A stretch of 40,683 nt of DNA. Source: Pseudobutyrivibrio xylanivorans DSM 14809 (GTDB taxonomy: Bacteria; Bacillota; Clostridia; Lachnospirales; Lachnospiraceae). Positions 1 to 7,897 of this stretch are shown piece after piece; the first letter of the stretch is position 1, and each line of letters starts with the position of its first letter. The stretch covers positions 1 to 40,683 of the forward strand of contig NZ_FQYQ01000025.1 in assembly GCF_900141825.1 (NCBI RefSeq). Direction: 5' to 3'. The position numbers and the translations under genes are program-made. The notes below the pieces were generated by a model. The model ran no database searches. It had not been told where the DNA came from and saw only the letters and a list, made by a program, of their open reading frames with translations.

Positions 1-1
1 T

Positions 2-205
2 TCCTCGCAACTTCGATATGCATTAATAAATTGTTGCTTGCCATTGATTAGATTTGATATGACATTTGCAACCTACTATGCCAAAAAAAGAGCCGAAGGA
101 AAGCCTCATCGAGTAGCTATAACTCATGTCGCTAAAAAGCTTGTTAGAGTTATTTTTGCTTTAGAAAAGCAAGACATCGATTTTAATCCTTCAAAAGTAC
201 GATAA
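2..205 (+). mobile_element. IS110-family transposase, C-terminal end (partial)
   Basis: An open frame runs from the window edge to a TAA at 203-205 and encodes 67 residues. It contains QLRYALINCCLPLI, then TYYAKKRAEGKPHRVAITH and VAKKLVRVIFALEK. This matches the end of the transposase_20 (IS116/IS110/IS902) domain, where a small-residue helix is followed by Y-x(n)-GK-x-A-hhh-hh-KLh-hhhaL. The catalytic DEDD RuvC-like N-terminal part would lie upstream, outside the window, so whether the element is intact cannot be judged. IS110 elements usually lack terminal inverted repeats and carry a guide (bridge) RNA in a flanking noncoding segment. It faces the glycan locus from the left. Confidence 0.85.
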
Positions 206-232
206 ATAAAGCCAATAACCTTCATGTATGTA

Positions 233-281
233 CCATCTGATATACAAAATTCAGATGGCTTACTAATTTTATGCTTTTTTT
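233..281 (+). terminator. Stem-loop with distal T-run after the IS110 transposase
   Basis: A perfect 8-bp inverted repeat, CCATCTGA at 233-240 and TCAGATGG at 251-258, encloses a 10-base loop. A run of seven T lies at 275-281 after an AT-rich spacer. It sits 28 bases past the transposase stop. It could be a weak rho-independent terminator for the transposase or a structural part of the element's noncoding end. The long gap between stem and T-run argues against a strong terminator. On the minus strand it lies beyond the end of the AAA ATPase gene but has no T-run in that direction. Confidence 0.4.
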
Positions 282-317
282 GAGATTCTAATAAAACATC
301 ATTTATCTATTGACTTC

Positions 318-1571
318 TTATAGTTTGTCACCTCTAGTATGAAATTCTAATTTTAGACGATGATATTCTGTAGAAATATCCAACCCCAAATAATCTGGAA
401 TTTCTTCAAGATATGTTTCTAGGTTCATTATTTCTTCAATATCTGTGTCTGAAATCACTTCTTTCTTTATAAGATCTTTGTATCTCTCAAATTTATTTCT
501 CAATTCATCACTCAATAAATCTGCACCAAAGTATCCCTCAACTATTCCCTCATAAGGAATATTAGACAACCCATCCTTCGCAAGTGTTCTTGTCTCCAAA
601 TCAAACACAACCGCATTCTCAACACTATTAATGATAAATGGCGAATGCGTAGTTACTATAAACTGTATGTTAGGGAAAAACGTGGTCAAAAGTTTCATCA
701 CATTTCTTTGAAGTTCTATATGTAAATGAGTCTCTATCTCATCTATAAAAACTATCCCAGGCATATCAAAAACAAAACTTCGATTTGTATGCTTTTCCAT
801 TCTCATCATGATATCAACAACTATATCTAACACCGCTGCATAACCATCAGATAAGACATTGAAACCAAATGGTTGTTTGTTCGCTTGTACAATTGAAAAG
901 GTAAAATTCTCTTCATCAAAAACTAACGCTGTAGAATCGTCCTCGAAAATAGCCTTAAGTAAGTTGTCGAATTCCATAAACCATCTATGAATAGTATCAG
1001 CCACTTCATTCTTACCCGATGTCCTTGCCAACGCCTCTTTCATTTTCAAATCAACAATGTACTTTACAAATTCTATTCTTGGCGATTCATTTAAAGTATA
1101 TCTATCTTTGAGATTCACCTTTTCGATATGATTAGGAATATCCGATTTAAACTCTCTTTTGGCCCTGTAATATGCCACTACAAATTCATTATTTTCAAAA
1201 TGGCTTTTTAAACTATTTACAGGGTTATTTAATCGCAGCAGTACACCTGCTTTTACATCAAGTAATCTTCTTTTTTCATTTTCAACATTATTGGTCCAGC
1301 GAGAAATATCGTTCTCTGAATTATTATTTGTTATCGCAACTGATAACTGCTGTTCATAAGCTCTAATTCTATGTTCAATCTGTGTATAGTCTCCATTCTC
1401 CAACAAAAAAGAAAGATTCCTAGAAATCGCATTAAGAAGACTAGTTTTTCCTGTACCATTCTTTCCTGTAATTATTAAATTCTTTTTCTGTTCACCGGAT
1501 ATAGGAATACTGATATTGGCTAAGTTTCTCACTTCATCAATTTGAATTTCTTTGATAAATATATCAGACAT
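318..1571 (-). CDS. AAA-type (RecF/OLD-like, AAA_21) ATPase
   Basis: This 417-residue protein is an ABC/SMC-class ATPase. The Walker A motif is GKNGTGKTS (residues 36-44). A variable, charged and helical insert follows (about 50-235). An ABC-signature-like LSDGYAAVLD lies at 240-249, Walker B with catalytic Glu is IVFIDEIETHLH (273-284), and the switch His is in TTHSPFI (307-313). The family includes ATPases of OLD, PtuA and retron-associated defence systems, but there is no TOPRIM or nuclease domain here and no HNH partner next door. The tail (350-417) is short and charged. The start is supported by GAGGAGGA ten bases upstream. A gap of 154 bases separates it from the preceding gene and holds a candidate promoter and palindromes, so it is probably transcribed on its own. 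Its function is unknown; it does not look like part of the glycan pathway. Confidence 0.85.
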   Translation of the reverse strand: MSDIFIKEIQIDEVRNLANISIPISGEQKKNLIITGKNGTGKTSLLNAISRNLSFLLENGDYTQIEHRIRAYEQQLSVAITNNNSENDISRWTNNVENEKRRLLDVKAGVLLRLNNPVNSLKSHFENNEFVVAYYRAKREFKSDIPNHIEKVNLKDRYTLNESPRIEFVKYIVDLKMKEALARTSGKNEVADTIHRWFMEFDNLLKAIFEDDSTALVFDEENFTFSIVQANKQPFGFNVLSDGYAAVLDIVVDIMMRMEKHTNRSFVFDMPGIVFIDEIETHLHIELQRNVMKLLTTFFPNIQFIVTTHSPFIINSVENAVVFDLETRTLAKDGLSNIPYEGIVEGYFGADLLSDELRNKFERYKDLIKKEVISDTDIEEIMNLETYLEEIPDYLGLDISTEYHRLKLEFHTRGDKL

Positions 1572-1598
1572 TGAACACCATTCCTCCTCAAACTCTTC

Positions 1599-1613
1599 TT
1601 CTCAAATTGAGAA
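1599..1613. promoter_or_regulatory. Perfect palindrome in the leader of the AAA ATPase gene
   Basis: TTCTCAA and TTGAGAA flank a single central A, giving a 15-base perfect dyad 28 bases before the ATPase start codon. A second inverted repeat, TATTCG (1690-1695) and CGAATA (1701-1706), lies further upstream beside the candidate -35 box. Such dyads are typical operator sites, but no regulator gene is adjacent, so this is a structural observation only. Confidence 0.35.
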
Positions 1614-1659
1614 TAATGATTTCTTATAATTTTCTTAGTTTTTATTATCTCATATTCTA

Positions 1660-1685
1660 AAAGTGTAGACAAATGCCTGTGTCAA
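1660..1685 (-). promoter_or_regulatory. Candidate promoter of the AAA ATPase gene
   Basis: On the minus strand a perfect TTGACA (plus positions 1680-1685) is followed after a long 20-base spacer by TAGAAT, a 5/6 match to the -10 consensus. The spacer is longer than the usual 16-18, so the -10 assignment is doubtful. Its place in the 154-base gap upstream of the ATPase fits a separate transcription start. Confidence 0.3.
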
Positions 1686-1725
1686 TTATTATTCGCAAAT
1701 CGAATACAATAACTCTTCCACGTTC

Positions 1726-2220
1726 CTATCCCTGCTCCCCTGGCATAGGTCTATACTTCCCAGACAATTCCTCCACATCAATTCTCATAACAGTCACAAT
1801 AGACACCATCTTCTCATCAAATGAGAATCCATCTATGCCAGTCTGAGTTTTCATGATTGCCTGAAGGCCTTTGTCTTTCTCCACTGGGTCATCTACAAAT
1901 GTAATCTTTCCCGTACCCATCAAACACTCGTAACTCACACCATACTGGCAAGCCATCCTGCCTTCAAATGGTTCAACATTCAACTCCATTGTGAAGCAAC
2001 ACTTAGGATTCTTTCTGATGATATCCAGCTTTCTTCCTATGTGCCCACTATGCAAATAAAGCACATAATGCCCATCAGTCTCATCTCTTACAACACCATA
2101 GTTCATAGGTACCACATAAGGTTTACCATCATCCACAAGTCCCAAATGAAGGTATAAACAGTTATTCAATATATGTTCTATTCTATTTGGATCTGTAATT
2201 TCTCGTTCTCGTCTGGTCAT
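1726..2220 (-). CDS. Pyridoxamine 5'-phosphate oxidase-related flavoprotein (NimA-like)
   Basis: This is a 164-residue, single-domain split-barrel FMN-binding protein. The N-terminal pattern MTRREREITDP, then LGLVDDGKPYVVPMNYG, then LYLHSGHIGRKLDIIRKNP is the standard opening of the NimA / pyridoxamine 5'-phosphate oxidase-related family, which includes nitroimidazole reductases. The frame is open further upstream, but AGAGGAAA sits ideally before the ATG at 2220, which leaves a 22-base gap from the SGNH gene instead of an overlap. It is the last gene of unit B and has no obvious link to glycan synthesis. The substrate is unknown; generic flavin-dependent reductase activity or heme/flavin binding is possible. 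Confidence 0.85.
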   Translation of the reverse strand: MTRREREITDPNRIEHILNNCLYLHLGLVDDGKPYVVPMNYGVVRDETDGHYVLYLHSGHIGRKLDIIRKNPKCCFTMELNVEPFEGRMACQYGVSYECLMGTGKITFVDDPVEKDKGLQAIMKTQTGIDGFSFDEKMVSIVTVMRIDVEELSGKYRPMPGEQG

Positions 2221-2242
2221 ACTATTTCCTCTTTGTTGTTTT

Positions 2243-3631
2243 TTAATATGCAACTGAAATACTTAATTCTTGATTATTATATTTTGATTCAATGGTTATA
2301 GTTCCATGTTGGTCTATAGGTAAATCAAATGTTTTATTAGCATTATAGTCTTGAATAACCTCAACCGTGTCGTCTTTATTTGCATCACCATCATCTATTG
2401 TTCTTGTAATTCTATATGTCATATCCTTCTTATTGGATGCTACCGTATAGTGTTTTGGTGTATCATCTCTTGGAATACTTTTTTTAGCGTACACACCAAA
2501 TATTTCAGGCTCCTCAGCCGCATATTTTTCCTCTAAATATTCATAGAACATATCGCTATTTTTATCTATAGAAGAATTAAGAACATCCCATAACACTGGT
2601 GTAAATTTTTCAGCACCAACACTATTAAGATGATACAAATCACAGAAATACTCTCCACTGTCAATATCCAGATAATCCGGCTTAATAAGATTAAAGTCAT
2701 AAAACTCTACATCATATTCATTTGCCAAATTACGCATATCAGAAAGATAGCCATCATAATTATCTGCACTAACCAATTGTACTCCTGTCATTGGAGTTAT
2801 ATATAATTTAACGTTTATGCCTTTTTTCTTACAGAATTCGATTGTTTTTCTCATGTACTTTTCACTCTTTGGCGATAGACAATTAAAACCTAAATCTCTG
2901 TCATCTGAGAAATTTTTATCTGCATCTATAATTATACGGTTTTCAGAATAAGAAAAACCTTTTGGTCTATATTCGGTAAGTCCCTGTACTCCATCGATGG
3001 AAGTAGGGAATTCTTGATGTGTATAGCTTTTATACTCTTCGCTCTTTTTTACATCAATATTTTTTGATATTTCTTCCCAGTTAAATACATTAGCCCTATA
3101 TCTTACAAACGGAAAAATAGTTTCTAACATATGGTCTACGTCAGCAGAATGTAATTGTATAGCTAAGGAATTAATGGAGGGTTTCATGTAATAGGAAAGC
3201 ACCCAGGCTATTGAATAATTTTGAGGTGCATCAATCCAATCAGTAGGTACATACTTTTGCTCGTTTTCAGACCAAACATCACATTTTGTATTAGTCCAAA
3301 AATAGCATTCCAAATATACATTTTTTATATCATAACGAGAATACGCATCTTTTAGCAAATAGCAGGTAGTATCCCAACGTTGTGCCGCCGTTGATAAATT
3401 AAAATTATTTTGTCCATTTATTTCATCTAGAATATAAGGATTAACAGCACTATATACATGCGATGAGCCTAAAAAAAGATTATCAATATTCTCCTGCTCA
3501 TAATAGGAATGCATTAATATCCTAATCCAAGGATCATCTGATACCAAAAGATAATTAACTCTGCTACAAACAAAACATAAAAGTACCAATCCCAGTATAA
3601 GCTGAGTTGAATTTTTCAATACTTTTTTCAT
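2243..3631 (-). CDS. SGNH/GDSL-like hydrolase-fold protein, MBOAT partner
   Basis: This 462-residue protein has an N-terminal membrane anchor (about residues 8-25) and an extracytoplasmic SGNH-like domain. The block-I-like motif LFLGSSHVYSAVNP contains the nucleophile-type Ser near residue 56. A block-V-like DLYH (Asp331, His334) sits near the C-terminal part of the domain. Proteins of this kind (AlgJ/AlgX/DltD-like) work with membrane-bound O-acyltransferases to acylate exported polysaccharide. The preceding gene is exactly such an MBOAT, 11 bases away. A GTG nine bases upstream is in frame, but AAAGGTGA precedes the ATG at 3631 with proper spacing and overlaps the GTG, so the ATG is preferred. 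Residues 390-462 form an additional beta-rich tail. Because the MBOAT is frameshifted, the partner activity may be lost in this strain. Confidence 0.75.
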   Translation of the reverse strand: MKKVLKNSTQLILGLVLLCFVCSRVNYLLVSDDPWIRILMHSYYEQENIDNLFLGSSHVYSAVNPYILDEINGQNNFNLSTAAQRWDTTCYLLKDAYSRYDIKNVYLECYFWTNTKCDVWSENEQKYVPTDWIDAPQNYSIAWVLSYYMKPSINSLAIQLHSADVDHMLETIFPFVRYRANVFNWEEISKNIDVKKSEEYKSYTHQEFPTSIDGVQGLTEYRPKGFSYSENRIIIDADKNFSDDRDLGFNCLSPKSEKYMRKTIEFCKKKGINVKLYITPMTGVQLVSADNYDGYLSDMRNLANEYDVEFYDFNLIKPDYLDIDSGEYFCDLYHLNSVGAEKFTPVLWDVLNSSIDKNSDMFYEYLEEKYAAEEPEIFGVYAKKSIPRDDTPKHYTVASNKKDMTYRITRTIDDGDANKDDTVEVIQDYNANKTFDLPIDQHGTITIESKYNNQELSISVAY

Positions 3632-3642
3632 AGTTCTCACCT

Positions 3643-5101
3643 TTAGAATTGAAAGTATATAAATTGCTGAACATCATAGGCCTGTCCATAACAGCCAAAT
3701 AATAGAATAATTAGTAATAAGCCAATCTCCGTCAGTATTCGGAACCACCAATTCTGTTTAAAAAAATGTTCAACAACATCTTTTCCTCGATATTTTTGAT
3801 AATCGACGATACCTAAAATAGAGACAGCCAATACTAGTATCTGAAAATAGGGCCTAGATATCCCTAGATTAAATAAAGAATCATCTACAAGTGAAATCCA
3901 GTTGTTTGTACATAGTTCTTTTAGTAAAGTCTTAGCTGCTGCATATGTATTTGCTCTAAAAAACAGCCAGGCAAAACATGTTAATGTGAAAGTAATAAAT
4001 AGTTTTAGACTTTTATTTGAGGAAGTCTTTAAATCTTTCTTTAAGCTTATTAAATGTCTTATTTATTAAACCTTCAACGATCTGATATATACCATGCATA
4101 GCCCCCCAAATAACGAATGACATACTCGCTCCGTGCCACAAACCACTTACGCAAAATACAATCATTAAATTGAGATATTTTCTTGCTGTACCTTTTCTAT
4201 TTCCTCCAAGCGGAATGTAAAGATAATCTCTGAACCATGTAGATAACGAAATATGCCATCTTCTCCAGAATTCTTTTATGCTCTTGGAAAAATATGGAGC
4301 ATTGAAATTATCCATCAAACTAATACCTAGTGTAAGCGCTACACCTTTAGCAATAGTAGAGTATCCATAAAAATCGCAGTAAATCTGAATTGCAAAAAGC
4401 ATAGTTGCGATGATTATATAATACCCATTAAATGTCGAAGGATTTTTGTAAACAGTATTTACAAAAATTGCGACACGATCAGCAATAACTACTTTGAGAA
4501 AGAAGCCATATAGCATTATAATTAAGCCTCTTCTAAGATTTTCGTAACTAAATCTTTTTGGTACTGCAAGCTGCTTTAATAAGTTTTTTGATCTTTCAAT
4601 TGGTCCCGCTACGAGCTGAGGGAAAAATGAAATGAATAATGCGTATCTAAGGAAATTATGCTCTGCATAAATATCCTTTCTATAAACATCGATAAGATAC
4701 CCCAATGCTTGTAAAGTATAGAAAGAAATACCTACAGGTAGGATTATGGAATAATCCCATGGTATTTCTTTTTTGTCAGCAAATATAAGTATCTTATTAA
4801 TATAGGATATAAACATGCTGGAATATTTGAAATAGCCTAATATTGCTAGATTTACAAATATAACAGAAAAAAGGCATAGTTTACGCTTTGATTCAACTGT
4901 GATTTTCTCAATAACTAACGCTCCAACATACGTTATTGCAGTTGAAAAGAATAACAGTAGAACGTATGCAGGATTCCACTGTATATAGAAATAGTAGCTA
5001 GCAACAAGCAACCATATATATCGAAATTTACTAGATATAATATAATATCCTAAAATAACTATAGGAAAAAATACAAGAAAATGACTAGAATTAAATAACA
5101 A
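3643..5101 (-). pseudogene. MBOAT-family O-acyltransferase, interrupted by a one-base frameshift
   Basis: The gene encodes a polytopic membrane-bound O-acyltransferase (AlgI/DltB/PatA-type). Seen in the first frame (5101 to 4013, 362 residues) are PVGISFYTLQALGYLIDVYR, PQLVAGPIER, EFWRRWHISLSTWFRDYLYI and the catalytic-His motif SGLWHGAS (His323). This frame ends at a TAA (4013-4015). Directly after it, another frame encodes the missing family C-terminus: KLFITFTLTCFAWLFFRAN, then VDYQKYRGKDVVEHF and the terminal YDVQQFIYFQF, ending at 3643. Removing one A from the AAA at 4016-4018 restores a continuous protein of about 485 residues, the usual family length. The start is TTG with GGGGGAG five bases upstream. 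It would transfer acyl groups across the membrane to the SGNH partner or glycan. It is either a real inactivation or phase-type mutation, or a sequencing error. Confidence 0.88.
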
Positions 5102-5142
5102 TTAATCTCCCCCGCAATCACAATTATATTTATATTTTCTTC

Positions 5143-6189
5143 TTATTGCTCCCAGTCTGCCACTTCACTAATCAGACCACATATTACCAAGCCCAAATAC
5201 CAATAATATGGAAACTGGTATGCAAAACTATCAACAAAGTAATACACATTAGTGCCAATAAACATAAACAACAGCAGCGACTTTAAAAAGATATCTACTT
5301 TCTTATTAGCAGCTAATTTCACAGCATCCTTTATGGTTAAAATGAAAAAGATGAACAGTGTTACGAATACTAGAATTCCGTAATCTCTTCCATAATCCAG
5401 CCACATATTGCTTGTGGAGTTATTGTGGGTAAGGTCCAGTCCAAAGTTTCCCCAGTGCTTGGTAATAATAAGATGTATTCCTTCTTTAAGTGCTGCAAAT
5501 CGTTCTGTTCGGATATATTTCACCGCAAATCCAATAGCAACTGCCGCACTAACACCTAGCATCACATATGGTCGTGCCTTCACTACTGTCTCATTCTTCT
5601 CAGAAATCCTATAAACAAACCAAATCAATCCGGCTACTGCAAAACATCCTGCAAAAATATAGTTGAAACAAAACGCCAATTTATCCGTATAAAAAGTATT
5701 CCCTGTAAAAGCCACATTATAATACCCCAATACAGCTATAGGCGATTTTCTCGTGAGAATAAAGTTCAACAGACCTAATACTGTAATGCCAATTGTAAGT
5801 GCACTAGTAACCGCAAGGACCTTAACCCGAGAATAATCCTTCTGCCTTTTCTTTTTACCTATAAAATTATAGTCTCTCTTTGCTACTAACAACTTTCCGA
5901 ACAAATACATAAGCATAGGGATAGCCATAGTCGTAGGTACAATATCCTGCTTTCCAATGTGCTGATCCAGCATAGCCTTCACAAAGAATGTCTCCATCAA
6001 AAAGCAGAAATTAATATCAAATCTTAAATGCCCTACATAAATGCTCTGATACAATATAAATGGTATAGTCACTACCATTAACCAGACGGTCGACAGAGAA
6101 TTGTAATAAAGACCATAGAACGCCAAAAAGGCACAGGCAAGTATAAATATTATTTTTGCTAATTTATCATTATTTCTAATCCAGTTCAT
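5143..6189 (-). CDS. O-antigen ligase/polymerase-like (Wzy/WaaL-type) membrane protein
   Basis: This is a 348-residue polytopic protein with about nine to ten hydrophobic segments. A loop between late helices (about residues 224-270) carries IRTERFAALKEG followed by LTHNNSTSNMWLDYGRDYG, with His255-Asn256. This is the hallmark of the O-antigen ligase / Wzy superfamily, in which an Arg and a His in the large periplasmic loop act on a polyprenyl-diphosphate-linked glycan. It is shorter than many family members (about 400-450) but has an ordinary start (AAAGGA before the ATG). It follows the FrhB-GtrA fusion by 11 bases and precedes the MBOAT gene, so it belongs to the same transcript. It is the best candidate polymerase or ligase of the locus. 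Confidence 0.65.
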   Translation of the reverse strand: MNWIRNNDKLAKIIFILACAFLAFYGLYYNSLSTVWLMVVTIPFILYQSIYVGHLRFDINFCFLMETFFVKAMLDQHIGKQDIVPTTMAIPMLMYLFGKLLVAKRDYNFIGKKKRQKDYSRVKVLAVTSALTIGITVLGLLNFILTRKSPIAVLGYYNVAFTGNTFYTDKLAFCFNYIFAGCFAVAGLIWFVYRISEKNETVVKARPYVMLGVSAAVAIGFAVKYIRTERFAALKEGIHLIITKHWGNFGLDLTHNNSTSNMWLDYGRDYGILVFVTLFIFFILTIKDAVKLAANKKVDIFLKSLLLFMFIGTNVYYFVDSFAYQFPYYWYLGLVICGLISEVADWEQ

Positions 6190-6200
6190 TACTTGTCCTT

Positions 6201-7895
6201 TTATTTGTCTCCGTCAGATACCTTTTTCTCTTTTCTAAATGCCCATTTCTTTAGAATAAAGAAATTAACAGGCATAGAAATTGGTAAATTAAGCAGTGGA
6301 GAAATAAACTTAGAAACACCCACTACATGAATCCAGAATGTCGACATCAAATTGTTTAATATCAATCCTGTAAATGCATAAGACATGTAGCTCTTCATCA
6401 ATGCCTTGAATTTAGCTGAAAATGAATCATTTACACCAAATACTTTTCGACTGTTCCAATGGAAGCTCCACAAAACACTTAATAAAAATGCAGTAACGTT
6501 TGCCACTATATAGTCAAAATGAAAACCTGGTACAATGACACGCTGCAATAATAATGTGCTTACATTAATCGTATATGATACAGCCACGTTCGACACACCA
6601 ATCATGGCAAACTTAACGAACTGGAAGAAGCTGTTCCAATTCTCCTCTGACCATGTTATATGTAAAATCTTTAATCCTCGTCCAACAACAACTCGGATAA
6701 TACCTTGAATAATTTTCCAACTCGTGCCTAAAGATTTATGAATGAACCATGAAAATGGGCTCATATATCTCCATATAAGTTTCGAAAATGGCTTCTTTTC
6801 AAAATCTCTAAAAAAGCTTTTGCGACGACTATTTTTCTTTACTGAAGTGGTGAGACTTGGATTTCTCTTTGAAACCTTATTGTAATCTACTTCTTTATAG
6901 AAAAAATAATCCTTTAATTTTTTAAACAACTCATATCCGCGTTCACTGTTTAGGAATACAAGCGATGTACCCTTACCATCAAATAATTCAGGATAGCTCT
7001 TATTAACGCCCCAAAAATCTGCAATGGTAAAATCTGAATAGTATTTTGGCACGACTTTAAATCTACATTCATAGCAGGAATCTCTTAAAATTGTATCATC
7101 AAGAAATCCCATCATGTATGGATCCTTTAATCCAGGAGATTGACGAACCGTATTTCCACTCGCTGTTTTAATAATTGTTCCATCACCAAATGACAATCCC
7201 ATTGGATGCCACTTCTTATCTTTGGATCTGAATTTAAAACCTACAATTTTGTCTTTTACCTTATCTTCCATGTAAGCAATATAACTTGCAAACACTTTAG
7301 GTGAAGGAATTCCATGACAAATAAAATCTATCACATAAAGATTATCGTATTTACGATTTCCTAAATAACTGCACAAACCTGCTGCCTGACATGGTGTTCC
7401 TGAAAAAAGAACCAATCTTCCATCATCAAGACTCTTTTTCACCTGCGAGTAAATATTTCCAATAACACTCTGAGAATGCTTAGAACCTCTAAGCTTTGTT
7501 AAATCCTCTGGCTTTTCTACGAAAATATGTCTAACTACCATATCTTCACAAAGAGAAGCGCCAAATACTATACCTTTATTTTCAAGTATATAATTAGCGA
7601 ATAAGCTAAATGCTCCGCCTGATGAGCTGTCAGCTCGAATAGAATCATCTTTAATCCAGCCTCCTATTGTCTTTGGCTGTTCGAAAACCCCAGCTATCTC
7701 CCCTGCATCGACACAATCTGCCTGGATAATTGGGCAGACCTTTTCGCATGCTCCACAATTAATGCAAGCACTAGTATCCACCTGTGGAAACAAAAACCCC
7801 TCATTATCTTCCACCATCTTAATGCAATTCACAGGACATGTCTCAGCACATGAGCTACATCCACAACACTGCGTTTTATCACTAATCTTTATCAT
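6201..7895 (-). CDS. Ferredoxin + F420 hydrogenase beta-subunit-like protein fused to a GtrA domain
   Basis: This 564-residue protein has three parts. Residues 8-58 carry two 4Fe-4S motifs: Cys10/13/16/20 followed by Pro, and Cys44/47/50/54 followed by Pro. Residues about 75-345 match the coenzyme F420 hydrogenase/dehydrogenase beta-subunit families (FrhB N and C): SSSGGAFS, LRGSKHSQS, FSGTPCQAAGLC, CHGIPSPKVF and FTIADFWGVNKS. Residues 424-556 form a GtrA-like four-helix membrane domain (VKFAMIGVSNVAVSYTIN, LWSFHWNSRKVF, then LNLPISMPVNFFILKKWAF). Stand-alone ferredoxin-FrhB proteins commonly neighbour polysaccharide pyruvyl transferases, as here (2-base gap). GtrA proteins are thought to flip polyprenyl-phosphate sugars. 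The frame is continuous with no lesion at the junction (350-420, basic). The redox substrate is unknown, and the fusion anchors the redox module at the membrane. Confidence 0.85.
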   Translation of the reverse strand: MIKISDKTQCCGCSSCAETCPVNCIKMVEDNEGFLFPQVDTSACINCGACEKVCPIIQADCVDAGEIAGVFEQPKTIGGWIKDDSIRADSSSGGAFSLFANYILENKGIVFGASLCEDMVVRHIFVEKPEDLTKLRGSKHSQSVIGNIYSQVKKSLDDGRLVLFSGTPCQAAGLCSYLGNRKYDNLYVIDFICHGIPSPKVFASYIAYMEDKVKDKIVGFKFRSKDKKWHPMGLSFGDGTIIKTASGNTVRQSPGLKDPYMMGFLDDTILRDSCYECRFKVVPKYYSDFTIADFWGVNKSYPELFDGKGTSLVFLNSERGYELFKKLKDYFFYKEVDYNKVSKRNPSLTTSVKKNSRRKSFFRDFEKKPFSKLIWRYMSPFSWFIHKSLGTSWKIIQGIIRVVVGRGLKILHITWSEENWNSFFQFVKFAMIGVSNVAVSYTINVSTLLLQRVIVPGFHFDYIVANVTAFLLSVLWSFHWNSRKVFGVNDSFSAKFKALMKSYMSYAFTGLILNNLMSTFWIHVVGVSKFISPLLNLPISMPVNFFILKKWAFRKEKKVSDGDK

Positions 7896-7897
7896 TA

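Noticed and set aside
1172-1366. Plus-strand open frames inside the minus-strand genes (for example 1172-1366, 21167-21814, 35582-35938)
   Set aside because: They lie opposite well-supported genes, have no ribosome binding sites and show no family resemblance.
318-1571. Calling the AAA ATPase a Gabija- or Septu-type defence gene
   Set aside because: There is no TOPRIM domain and no HNH partner within the window, so naming a defence system would go beyond the evidence.
3643-3831. A separate small 62-residue membrane protein gene
   Set aside because: Its sequence (VDYQKYRGKDVVEHF to YDVQQFIYFQF) is the normal C-terminus of MBOAT proteins, and the frame continues upstream to the MBOAT frameshift point, so it is part of the broken gene.
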